From JAVJUV01 sp047314965 (GTDB lineage Bacteria > Pseudomonadota > Alphaproteobacteria > Rhodobacterales > Rhodobacteraceae): a DNA stretch of 64,000 nt. The stretch is taken from positions 173,845 through 237,844 of the forward strand of contig NZ_JBLBVK010000057.1 in the NCBI RefSeq assembly GCF_047314965.1, in the 5' to 3' direction. Position 1 is the first letter of the stretch. Every line of letters starts with the position of its first letter. Both the position numbers and the translations under genes were made by a program. Below, in pieces: positions 8,014 to 15,400 of the stretch. The notes under the pieces were generated by a model that worked only from the letters and a program-made list of their open reading frames with translations, searched no databases and had not been told where the DNA came from.

Positions 8014-9147
8014 ATGACCGACGCCCCAAAGATCAACCGTGGACTCATGGGTGTCTACTTCGACCGTTCCGCCGTGTCCGATATCGACGGTGCCGGTGGG
8101 CGCCTGTTCTATCGAGGCTATTCGATTGATGACCTCGCGACCCGGGCGACATTCGAGGAGGTCTGCTACCTGCTGATCATGGGGGAACTGCCGACCGCCA
8201 GCGAACTGGCGGACTTTGATCAGAGGCTCAAGGCCGCTCGGGTCCTGCCCGGCGAGATCTACGACATCATCCGCGCAACCGCCTCGGGCCATCCGATGAA
8301 CGTGCTGCGGACCGCTGTTTCGGCCCTGGCTGCGCTCGAACCCGGCTCTGCGGATTCGTCCGAACACGGCATGCTGGAGAACGGCATTCGCCTGACGGCG
8401 CAGGTGCCGATGATCATCGCCGCGCATGAGGCGATCCGAAACGGGCGCGACCCGGTGGCGCCGGATCCCGCGCTGGGCCACGCGGCCAACTGGCTCTGGA
8501 TGCTGAAAGGCGAGAAGCCCTCCGAAGAAGCCGCGCGGCTTGCCGATGTCGATCTCATCCTGCACGCCGAACACGGCTCCAACGCGTCCTCTTTCGCGGC
8601 GCGCGTGACCGTCGGAACCGAAGCCGATATGCATTGCGCGATCACCACCGCTATCGCGACGCTGGCAGGCCCGGCTCACGGTGGTGCTGCGGAAGATGTG
8701 ATGAAGATGGTGGAGGAAATCGGCTCGCCTGAAAATGCTGCCGCCTATGTGAAGGAAAAGCGCAAGAACCGGGAACCCGTCACCGGGTTCGGTCACCGCG
8801 TCTACCGCGCCGAGGATCCGCGCGCCCGTCACATGCGCGAGGGTGTGCGTAAGCTGGGCGAGGAGATGGGAGAGCCCCGCTGGTACGAGATTCTGCAGGG
8901 CGTCGTAGAGGCGATGAAGCCCTACGCACGTCACGGTCTGAATGTGAACGTCGATTTCTACTCGGGCGTCGTCTACCAGTTGCACGGCATTCCGATGGAC
9001 CTTTACGTACCGATTTTCGCGATTGGCCGGATGCCCGGATGGGTCATCCAGTGCCTTGAGCAGAAACGCGGCAATATCCTGATCCGCCCTCTGACGGTCT
9101 ACAATGGGCCGGAGCCCCGGGATTGGGTGCCCCTGGACGCGCGATAA
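8014..9147 (+). CDS. gltA: Citrate synthase family protein
   Basis: Condenses acetyl-CoA with oxaloacetate (or propionyl-CoA in the methylcitrate branch). The 377-residue product is the short bacterial form. The catalytic elements are visible: a histidine in LHAEHGSNASSF, the GFGHRVYR motif, and the aspartate in NVDFYSG; the C-terminal GWVIQCLEQ segment is typical. Start ATG 8014 follows GAGGAGCAGCTAA. It is divergent from pta across about 30 bases, so it probably shares the acetyl-CoA theme of the block. Whether it prefers acetyl- or propionyl-CoA cannot be told from sequence; no prpB or prpD gene is nearby, which mildly favours citrate synthase. Confidence 0.88.
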   Translation: MTDAPKINRGLMGVYFDRSAVSDIDGAGGRLFYRGYSIDDLATRATFEEVCYLLIMGELPTASELADFDQRLKAARVLPGEIYDIIRATASGHPMNVLRTAVSALAALEPGSADSSEHGMLENGIRLTAQVPMIIAAHEAIRNGRDPVAPDPALGHAANWLWMLKGEKPSEEAARLADVDLILHAEHGSNASSFAARVTVGTEADMHCAITTAIATLAGPAHGGAAEDVMKMVEEIGSPENAAAYVKEKRKNREPVTGFGHRVYRAEDPRARHMREGVRKLGEEMGEPRWYEILQGVVEAMKPYARHGLNVNVDFYSGVVYQLHGIPMDLYVPIFAIGRMPGWVIQCLEQKRGNILIRPLTVYNGPEPRDWVPLDAR

Positions 9148-9156
9148 TCGGTGCGC

Positions 9157-9207
9157 CACCGGGGGCTCTGCCCCCGGACCCCCGAAGTATTTCGGCCAAG
9201 AGGAAAG
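9157..9207 (+). repeat. GC-rich hairpin element of Rhodobacteraceae intergenic type
   Basis: Just after the citrate synthase gene: an 8-bp perfect stem (9159-9166 and 9170-9177) with a TCT loop, then ACCCCCGAAG and a second small hairpin, CCGAA-GTAT-TTCGG (9182-9195), ending in AAGAGGAAAG. I recognise this pattern from many intergenic regions in this family. It may act as a transcription terminator or mRNA-end stabiliser between the convergent genes on each side. Confidence 0.6.
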
Positions 9208-9237
9208 TGCGGACCGGGTTTGCCGACCGTTCGGCGA

Positions 9238-9933
9238 TCAGAGTTTTTCGCGGTAGATGAGTTGCTGCGCCGCGCCCGCTCCAAGCAGCCAGAGCGACGA
9301 GATGATCAGCCCCCAGTGCGCCCAGCTTTCGGGATGGAAGTTCACCCATGCCGCCCAGCCGGCGAAGAACGTCCAGGCGAAGGCCATCGGCAAAGTGACG
9401 GCACGCCAGCGCTTGGTGCGCACGGGATGCACGAACTTAATCGGAAAAAGCATCGCGATGGCCAGGACCGAGACCAGGACAAGAATGATCTCGAACTGTG
9501 GCTTGATCGCGAAAAGGACGAGCACCACCATATTCCAGCATCCGGGGAACCCGCTGAAGGAATAGTCGGAGGTCTTCATCCGCGTATCGGCGAAATAGAT
9601 CGCGGACATGAAGGTGATCACTATGATCGCGAACCATCCGGTCCAACCGGGCAAAAGACCCGAGTGGAAAAGCGCGAAGGCCGGGATGAAGACATAGGTC
9701 AGGTAGTCGATGATCAGGTCCAGAAGAACGCCATCGATGCGTGGCGCATTGGTCTGAACGTCCGTCTTGCGCGCCAGGGGTCCATCGACCCCGTCGACGG
9801 CGAATGCCACCACGAGCCAGAAGAACATCGCGGCCCAGTCGCCCTTTGCCGCTTCCAGCATGGCAAGCATCGCGAACACCGCTCCCGAGGCGGTCAGCAG
9901 GTGGACAAGATAGGCGTTGGTCTTTGCTGTCAT
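9238..9933 (-). CDS. pcs: Phosphatidylcholine synthase
   Basis: Joins choline directly to CDP-diacylglycerol to make phosphatidylcholine in the inner membrane, the one-step route of many alphaproteobacteria. The 231-residue protein is a CDP-alcohol phosphotransferase with about seven to eight hydrophobic segments. The active-site signature is spread over residues 50-76: DG at 50-51, AR at 54-55, then G68, D72 and D76. The wider AR-to-G spacing is what I expect of Pcs rather than PgsA. It stands alone, between the hairpin element and a 78-base gap that leads to the leftward xerC gene. Confidence 0.9.
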   Translation of the reverse strand: MTAKTNAYLVHLLTASGAVFAMLAMLEAAKGDWAAMFFWLVVAFAVDGVDGPLARKTDVQTNAPRIDGVLLDLIIDYLTYVFIPAFALFHSGLLPGWTGWFAIIVITFMSAIYFADTRMKTSDYSFSGFPGCWNMVVLVLFAIKPQFEIILVLVSVLAIAMLFPIKFVHPVRTKRWRAVTLPMAFAWTFFAGWAAWVNFHPESWAHWGLIISSLWLLGAGAAQQLIYREKL

Positions 9934-10011
9934 CGGACCGTCATGGAGCAGGGCATGTTCATGTGCAAACAGTTTCCACTCGTCTTACGCACCACTGAAG
10001 GGCGGGGGGGA

Positions 10012-10929
10012 TCAACGCGCCCTCGGGTGGGCGGCCTCGTAGACCTCCATGAGGCGAGCAGTGTCAACGGCGGTATAGGCCTGTGTCGTCGACAAGGACG
10101 CATGCCCAAGCAGTTCCTGTATGGTCCGCAGATCCCCTCCGGCGTTCATCAGGTGGGTGGCGAAGCTGTGTCTCATGGCATGGGGTGTAGCGGTTGCCGG
10201 CAGGCCAAGCTGGGCCCGGGCCTGTTCCATCACTTTCTGGATCAGGCGTGCGTTCAGCGCTCCGCCGCGCGCGCCCCGGAACAGAGGGGCGTCCGGTTCC
10301 GGGTCATGGGGACAGGCCTCGAGATAGCTGTTCACCGCCCGTCTCGCGACCGGAATGACGGGAACGATCCGCTCCTTTCCGCCTTTGCCTCTGATCCGCA
10401 GTGTCTCACCCAGCGGCAGGTCACGGCCGGTCAGCGAAAGCGCCTCGGATATCCGAAGGCCGCAACCGTAGAGAAGCGTGACCACCGCAGCGTCTCGACG
10501 AGAGATCCAATCGGTGACCGACTGAACTTCCACTGTTTCGATCATGGCGCGCGCGGCGTTTTCGGCCAAGGGCCGCGGCAACTTCTTCTGAAAGCGCGGA
10601 CTCCGTGTCATCAGCACGGGTGTCGGATCGAAGCCTTCGCGCTCGGCCTGCCAGGCGATGAAGTTCTTGACCGCGGAAAGGGCACGCGCCAGCGACCGGG
10701 GACCAAGTCCTCTTGCCCTCTCGTGTGCCATCCAGGACCGCATCGTTCCGGTATCGATACGGGAAAGTTGCGCCGCGCCCAGGGAGTCGCCCTCGTGTAT
10801 CTGAAGAAACGACAGGAAACCCGTCAGGTCTGACCTGTAGGCTTCGATCGTCTTCTGGCTGCGCCCGCCGACGGCCTTCAGGTCGGCCAGCCAGCGCGCG
10901 AGCGCGTCGCTGAGGCCTGGAGAGATCAA
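10012..10929 (-). CDS. xerC: Tyrosine recombinase XerC
   Basis: Site-specific recombinase that, with XerD, resolves chromosome dimers at dif during cell division. The 305-residue product has the N-terminal SAM-like core-binding domain and the catalytic domain with R159 (CGLRISEAL), H250 and R253 (HAMRHSFATH), H276 (LLGHASLS) and the nucleophile Y285 (TTQAYTAVD); a lysine lies in the GKGGKERIVP turn. The complete catalytic set and the pairing with a DUF484 gene argue for housekeeping XerC rather than a phage integrase. Translation appears to begin at a TTG that overlaps the DUF484 stop codon (TTGA). Confidence 0.93.
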   Translation of the reverse strand: MISPGLSDALARWLADLKAVGGRSQKTIEAYRSDLTGFLSFLQIHEGDSLGAAQLSRIDTGTMRSWMAHERARGLGPRSLARALSAVKNFIAWQAEREGFDPTPVLMTRSPRFQKKLPRPLAENAARAMIETVEVQSVTDWISRRDAAVVTLLYGCGLRISEALSLTGRDLPLGETLRIRGKGGKERIVPVIPVARRAVNSYLEACPHDPEPDAPLFRGARGGALNARLIQKVMEQARAQLGLPATATPHAMRHSFATHLMNAGGDLRTIQELLGHASLSTTQAYTAVDTARLMEVYEAAHPRAR

Positions 10930-11624
10930 TCCAGCCAGCGGCGCATCGCACGTTCGAAGACGCCGCCCATGAAACTGAGAAGGTCTGTGCCCTGATGCGG
11001 CGCAAAATGCGCTGCATCCTCCGAAGCGAACGCCAGCATCCCCGGCAGACGGTTCTCGCCGAAATTCAGAAGGATACAGGCCTCCGAGCCGACCCAGTCA
11101 GCCGGGTCCGAAAAGACCGCCCCGGCCATCTCGGTCGCGCGCCGCAGCGTGACATGCCGCACGGGCCGTCCCTGGCCGATATAGTCGTTGATGAACCCCG
11201 GGCGGACCAGCGCAAGCACATCCGCGCCCGGTCCCTCGACCAGGCCCGCCTCATGGCTCTCCAGAACAAGACGGACAGCGCCGAGATTCAGGATGTCAGC
11301 GACATCCCGGCCAAGGCAGGCGAGAAAGGCGTCGAATTCCAGCGGTTCAAGGAAGGCAAGAATGGCGCGATGCACCTGGTTCATTCCCGACAGGTTGTCA
11401 TAGGCCGCAGCGATCACCGATCGGTGGGTCTCTTCCAGCCGGCTCAACCGTGACTCGAGCCGTTCCATAGCAACGCCGCGAAGATCGACGATATTCTGCC
11501 CCATCGCACGTTCGTTGGCAGCGACCAGCGCGCGCATGACATCGGGGTCTTCCAGTATGACTTCGGGATCCTGAAGGATGCGCATACGCACATCTTCGGC
11601 AATCGCGGTTGCCTGCTCGTTCAT
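10926..11624 (-). CDS. DUF484 family protein (GAF-like)
   Basis: DUF484 proteins have a GAF-like fold and are encoded next to xerC in many proteobacteria; their biochemical role is not established. The 232-residue product begins MNEQATAIAEDVRMRILQDP, has a coiled-coil-prone stretch (MERLESRLSRLEETHRSV) and the characteristic C-terminal LLNFGENRLPGMLAFASED block. A longer reading frame exists upstream, but the ATG at 11624 is preceded by GAGG and gives the normal family length. Its end overlaps the xerC start, so the two are one transcriptional and translational unit. Confidence 0.88.
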   Translation of the reverse strand: MNEQATAIAEDVRMRILQDPEVILEDPDVMRALVAANERAMGQNIVDLRGVAMERLESRLSRLEETHRSVIAAAYDNLSGMNQVHRAILAFLEPLEFDAFLACLGRDVADILNLGAVRLVLESHEAGLVEGPGADVLALVRPGFINDYIGQGRPVRHVTLRRATEMAGAVFSDPADWVGSEACILLNFGENRLPGMLAFASEDAAHFAPHQGTDLLSFMGGVFERAMRRWLD

Positions 11625-11809
11625 CTCTGCCTCGTTTTCCTGGCCGTCATGAAGGCGCGGCCGTTGTTTCGTGTCACTGTGGCAGGGAGCACAGTCTGGC
11701 TCAAGTGTCTTGAACGCGCGATGCCGAAGGCGCGGCAGGGCTGCAACGGTTTGAACGCCGATCCTGTGGCAGTCTCGAATTCCTGGGCAACCTTGGAGGG
11801 AGGGAAGCC

Positions 11810-12100
11810 ATGACTGCAAATCAGGAATGGCAAGTGTCGGGCGGCGCAGCGCAACGCGACGAGGCGACCCTTGTGCCGTTCATCTATGTTCCGTGGGCGA
11901 AGCATCTTCTGCAGCGCGCCGTGTTGCGCCGTGGCGAGGCCTTTCCGGACGTCGCCCGCGGAACAGGGATCGTGGCACGGACGGCAGGCGAAAGGCTCGG
12001 CGAGGATGCGCGGATTGTTTGCGTCGATATCAACGCGGACATGCTGTCCGTCGCATCCGCGATCGCAACGGAACTCGAATGGGCCATGGCGCGCGCCTAG
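11810..12100 (+). pseudogene. Truncated class I SAM-dependent methyltransferase remnant
   Basis: A 96-codon frame with a strong ribosome binding site (GGAGGGAGGG). Its N-terminus reads like UbiE/COQ5-type or methyltransferase-11 proteins: QEWQVSGGAAQRDEATLVPF, then FVPWAKHLLQ-like and a motif I region. Motif I, normally DVACGTG, is DVARGTG here, preceded by EAFP where an EVLD-like strand is expected. The post-I acidic residue (VCVDINADML) is kept. The frame stops at 12100, right where the convergent FAD oxidoreductase gene ends, so about two-thirds of a usual methyltransferase is missing. Most likely a decaying 5' fragment; activity is unlikely. It could still be translated as a short peptide. 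Confidence 0.7.
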
Positions 12101-13512
12101 TGCGTCGCCAGAACCGCGCCCGGGTTCATGATGCCCTTGGGGTCGAGCGCCGCCTTGATCGCGCGCATGGCCGACAGTTTGGCCGGATCGGCATAGCGCT
12201 CCAGGGCCGCGACTTTCAGACGTCCAAGCCCGTGCTCGGCGCTGAAACTTCCGCCCCGAGCTACGACCATGTCATGAACAAGGCGCGAAATCCCGGATGC
12301 CCGGTCGTTGTAGTCCGCACGGCTTTTTCCGGCCGGCGGGAACATGTTGTAGTGTAGGTTCCCATCGCCAAGGTGACCGAATGTGTTGATCCTCACCGGG
12401 GCCAGGGCGCGTACGGCCTCGCCTGCCTCTGACAGAAACCCCGGCAATTCCGATAGGGGCAGCGAGATGTCATGGCTTGCGATCGCTCCGACCCGCCGGT
12501 TCGCCACCGGTATCGTCTCGCGCAGAGACCAGAAGTCGCTGCGCTGCTGACCCGATTGGGCGATGGCGCCGTCAAGCACAAGGCCCCGATCCATCGCCGT
12601 CTCGAAGATGGTCAGAAGGATCGCCTCCGGATCGACGCCGGGACCGGTTCCGATCTCGGCCAGAACCGACCAGTCCGGCACATCATCCAGCGGGTGACGC
12701 GCATTCATGCCCGCCTCGGCCAGGAACTCGAACCCTTCACGGGACATGATCTCGAATGCCGAAATGGACTCTCCCGCATGGTCCCGGAACAGAGACAGCA
12801 ACTCCAGTGCTTCGGAAGGTCCGGGGACGGCCAGAAACGCCGTCGCAAGATGCGCCGGGCGGGGCGACAGCGACAGGGCGGCGGCCGTGATGATCCCCAG
12901 CGTGCCCTCGGACCCGATCAGCAGATGGCGCAGGTCGTATCCGGTGTTGTCCTTTTTCAGGCGCTTCAGCCCGCGGAAGATCTGCCCATCCGGCAGAACG
13001 GCCTCGATCCCAAGACAGAGATCCCGTGCCATTCCATAGCGCAGCACGTTCAGCCCGCCGGAATTGACCGCCAGAGCGCCGCCGATCCGGGCGCTGTCCT
13101 GACTGGCATAGGACAGGGGAAAGAGGCGGCCTGTCTTCTCGGCCGCGGCCTGAACCTGCGCCACTGTCGCACCCGCTTCGGCGACCAGAACGTCCTCTGC
13201 GGGAAAGACCTCGCGGATCGCTGCCATCCTTTCCAGCGACAGGATCAAGGGAACGGGGCCGCTGGTGCTGATCTGGCCAGATACAAGGCCGGTTCCGCCA
13301 CCATAAGGCACGATCCCGACCCCGGCATCGGCGCAGGCCTTGACGACGGCAGCCACTTCCTCGGTCGTCGACGGTCGTGCAACGAAACTCGGCCGCGAAT
13401 GGAACAGCCCGCGCGGTTCCTCAAGGTAAGACGGAGCGGCCGGCCGGACCGAAAGGGCCGGCAGGAGTGAAGACAGCCTTTCGGCGAAAGTGGAGTCGGC
13501 GTCGTTGAGCAT
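12097..13512 (-). CDS. FAD-linked 2-hydroxyacid dehydrogenase (GlcD/D-lactate dehydrogenase family)
   Basis: Flavoenzyme of the vanillyl-alcohol-oxidase fold that oxidises a 2-hydroxyacid such as D-lactate, glycolate or D-2-hydroxyglutarate. The 471 residues comprise an N-terminal FAD-binding_4 domain (residues ~40-215, with VPYGGGTGLVSGQ for the pyrophosphate of FAD and SGGLNVLRYG) and a C-terminal FAD-oxidase domain (INTFGHLGDGNLHYN metal/substrate motif, then SAEHGLGRLK). No signal peptide. No glcE or glcF partner lies next to it, which favours a single-subunit D-lactate or D-2-hydroxyglutarate dehydrogenase over a glycolate oxidase complex. The exact substrate cannot be told from sequence. 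Confidence 0.85.
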   Translation of the reverse strand: MLNDADSTFAERLSSLLPALSVRPAAPSYLEEPRGLFHSRPSFVARPSTTEEVAAVVKACADAGVGIVPYGGGTGLVSGQISTSGPVPLILSLERMAAIREVFPAEDVLVAEAGATVAQVQAAAEKTGRLFPLSYASQDSARIGGALAVNSGGLNVLRYGMARDLCLGIEAVLPDGQIFRGLKRLKKDNTGYDLRHLLIGSEGTLGIITAAALSLSPRPAHLATAFLAVPGPSEALELLSLFRDHAGESISAFEIMSREGFEFLAEAGMNARHPLDDVPDWSVLAEIGTGPGVDPEAILLTIFETAMDRGLVLDGAIAQSGQQRSDFWSLRETIPVANRRVGAIASHDISLPLSELPGFLSEAGEAVRALAPVRINTFGHLGDGNLHYNMFPPAGKSRADYNDRASGISRLVHDMVVARGGSFSAEHGLGRLKVAALERYADPAKLSAMRAIKAALDPKGIMNPGAVLATH

Positions 13513-13561
13513 GGGCGCGAGTTAGGGCAGGCCTTACGGGGATGTCAAACGCTCGAAAGCA

Positions 13562-14392
13562 TTATTCGTTGTCGTTCAGCCATCTTGGCTCGAGAACCAC
13601 CACGGTCGGCCTCGACGGAAGATCGCGAAGCGAAAGTTCAAGGCTCGATGTCCCCGGCATCTGAACGTTGAATTCGTTCGATATGCCGGCCAGGAAGCGA
13701 TCCAGAGAATTGCGGGAAAACCAGTGCATCGGCAGTACGATCGACGATCTCAGCCTGTTCACGATCCGGATCATCGTCGGGGTGTCCACGGTCAGACCGC
13801 CGTCGACCGCGGCCATGACAACGTCCAGCCGGCCGATGGCCGCATAGGTTTCATCCGAAGGCTCGTGGTGCAAATGGCCCAGATGCCCGATGCAAAGCCC
13901 GGCGACCTCGAACACGAAGATCGAGTTGTTGTCCTCTACACGCCCTTCGCCGAAGCGGCTGCGGATATCCGTCGTCACGTTCCGGACCAGCATCTCTCCC
14001 AGGTCAAGGTAGTAATCCGCTGGTTCCCCTTCCTGACGCCAGCCGGGCAGGACATGCTTGATGTCCGGGTGCGGAAAGGCCGTCCAGTGACTGTCATGCG
14101 CGTTGTTCATGGTGACGACATCGGGGATCATGCCGGTCGCACCGATGAAGCCCGTGAAATCCGTGACGGCCGTAAGGCCGCCATGGGTCTGGATCATGTA
14201 CATGGAATGATCGATGTAGCTCAGCCTGACGCTGAACTCGTCCTTGACCGCGTCCCGCCATGACGCCTGTCGTACATAGGTCATCTCGGGCGAGGCATCG
14301 GCAATCGCAAAGCAATGCGATGGGCGACGGTCTTGTGCGGACGCCGCAGAAGTTCCAAGGGCCAGAAGGAAAACGGTGACAAGACGCAGCAT
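13562..14392 (-). CDS. Exported metallo-beta-lactamase-fold protein
   Basis: The 276-residue product starts with a clear Sec signal peptide (MLRLVTVFLLALGTSAASAQ) and resembles the UlaG/lactamase_B_3 branch of the metallo-beta-lactamase superfamily. HSMYMIQTHGGLTAVTDFTG would be the first strand and its turn; NNAHDSHW, GHLGHLHHEPSDE and LPMHWFS supply His/Asp residues at positions expected for metal ligands. The classical HxHxDH is not present in textbook form (AHDSHW instead), so metal content and activity are uncertain. The start at 14392 was chosen because GAGGTG precedes it and the signal peptide begins there. It lies upstream of the dehydrogenase gene with a ~50-base gap; the link between them is unknown. 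Confidence 0.78.
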   Translation of the reverse strand: MLRLVTVFLLALGTSAASAQDRRPSHCFAIADASPEMTYVRQASWRDAVKDEFSVRLSYIDHSMYMIQTHGGLTAVTDFTGFIGATGMIPDVVTMNNAHDSHWTAFPHPDIKHVLPGWRQEGEPADYYLDLGEMLVRNVTTDIRSRFGEGRVEDNNSIFVFEVAGLCIGHLGHLHHEPSDETYAAIGRLDVVMAAVDGGLTVDTPTMIRIVNRLRSSIVLPMHWFSRNSLDRFLAGISNEFNVQMPGTSSLELSLRDLPSRPTVVVLEPRWLNDNE

Positions 14393-14442
14393 GGGGCACC
14401 TCTGTTTCCACAGATGATAGCGCACCTGAAGTGTCGCTCAAG

Positions 14443-15204
14443 TCAGGCGGTGATCACGATCTCGCATCCGCCTTCCCGACAGGCCTCGGTCACGGGCGTC
14501 GGCGGAGGCTCATCCGTGACGAAAGCGTCGAAGCTCGCGATCCGCCCGATCCTGACCGGAGCCGAGCGCGCGAACTTCGAGTGATCCGCCATCAGCCATG
14601 ACCGGCGGGCCAGTTCCATGACAGTCTGCGCCACCCGGACTTCACGGAAATCATAATCCAGGGCATCGCCGTCCTCCGAGAGTGCGGAGGCGCCCAGAAG
14701 CGCATAGTCGGGACGAAATTGCCTCACGAACTCGGCGGTCGTTTCGCCCACCAGGCCGCCGTCCGAGTTCCGCAGCAAGCCGCCGGTCAGGATCAGGTCC
14801 ACGCCGGGAGCAGCGGACAAGGCGTTCCCTGCGTGCAGGTTGTTCGTCACAACCATCAGGTTGCGGTGTTCCGTCAGTCTCCGCGCCACCGCCTCGAGTG
14901 TCGTCCCGATATCCAGGAATACCGAGGCGCCGTTCGGAATGCGGCGGGCCACCTCGGCGGCCATGCGCTCCTTGCCCTCCGATTGCAGAACCTTGCGGTC
15001 GTCATGCCCGATGTTTCGCGTGCCGGAAGGCAGAACGGCGCCTCCGTAGACCCGCACCAGGTGCCCCTCGTCACAAAGCGTGTTCAGATCGCGCCGCGCC
15101 GTCTGAACGGTCACGCCAAAGGCGCGCGAGAGAGAATCGGTCGACACCTTGCCTTGCCGGCGCGCCAGATCGAGGATGTCGTTCAGCCGGATGTTCTGGG
15201 ACAT
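14443..15204 (-). CDS. glpR: DeoR-family repressor, GlpR type
   Basis: DeoR-family regulator predicted to repress the glycerol-3-phosphate genes and respond to a sugar- or glycerol-phosphate. The 253 residues have an N-terminal helix-turn-helix (RRQGKVSTDSLSRAFGVTVQ, then TARRDLNTL) and a C-terminal ribose-5-phosphate-isomerase-like sensor domain (FLDIGTTLEAVAR, VVTNNLHAG, LTGGLLRNSDGGLVG). It is divergent from glpD, which strongly supports the GlpR assignment. ATG 15204 is preferred over the GTG six bases upstream because AAGGAG is nine bases before the ATG. Confidence 0.9.
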   Translation of the reverse strand: MSQNIRLNDILDLARRQGKVSTDSLSRAFGVTVQTARRDLNTLCDEGHLVRVYGGAVLPSGTRNIGHDDRKVLQSEGKERMAAEVARRIPNGASVFLDIGTTLEAVARRLTEHRNLMVVTNNLHAGNALSAAPGVDLILTGGLLRNSDGGLVGETTAEFVRQFRPDYALLGASALSEDGDALDYDFREVRVAQTVMELARRSWLMADHSKFARSAPVRIGRIASFDAFVTDEPPPTPVTEACREGGCEIVITA

Positions 15205-15223
15205 GCCCACAGTCTCCTTCGGA

Positions 15224-15251
15224 ATGTTCGCGCAGAGAAAAAAGCGAACAT
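15224..15251. promoter_or_regulatory. Inverted repeat, probable GlpR operator (glpR-proximal)
   Basis: ATGTTCGC at 15224-15231 and GCGAACAT at 15244-15251 form a perfect 8-bp inverted repeat with a 12-base spacer, about 20 bases ahead of glpR. Another half-site, GTGTTCGC, lies at 15276-15283. The TGTTCG/CGAACA core is like the E. coli GlpR operator as I recall it. This would give autoregulation. Confidence 0.55.
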
Positions 15252-15344
15252 ATGAGCGGCAATTTCATCCTATTTGTGTTCGCTTATTTTTCGGAAATCA
15301 ACGCTTAGGACGTGATCCAAAAGGGCGATTGCCGTAACTTGCGG

Positions 15345-15389
15345 GAACGAAACGAAAAGAACATTTCGAGCGGAAACGAACATCGTTCG
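15345..15389. promoter_or_regulatory. Probable GlpR operator cluster before glpD
   Basis: Immediately upstream of glpD the sequence repeats the CGAA(C/A) word several times: GAACGAAACGAAAAGAACAT, then AACGAACAT at 15375-15383 and CGTTCG. The clustered direct and inverted half-sites match the style of DeoR-family operators. No precise boundaries can be fixed by eye. Confidence 0.5.
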
Positions 15390-15400
15390 GGGATGGAACA

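Noticed and set aside
9151..10833. A 560-codon plus-strand frame across pcs and xerC
   Set aside because: It runs antisense to two clear genes and through an intergenic hairpin element; composition is typical of a shadow frame.
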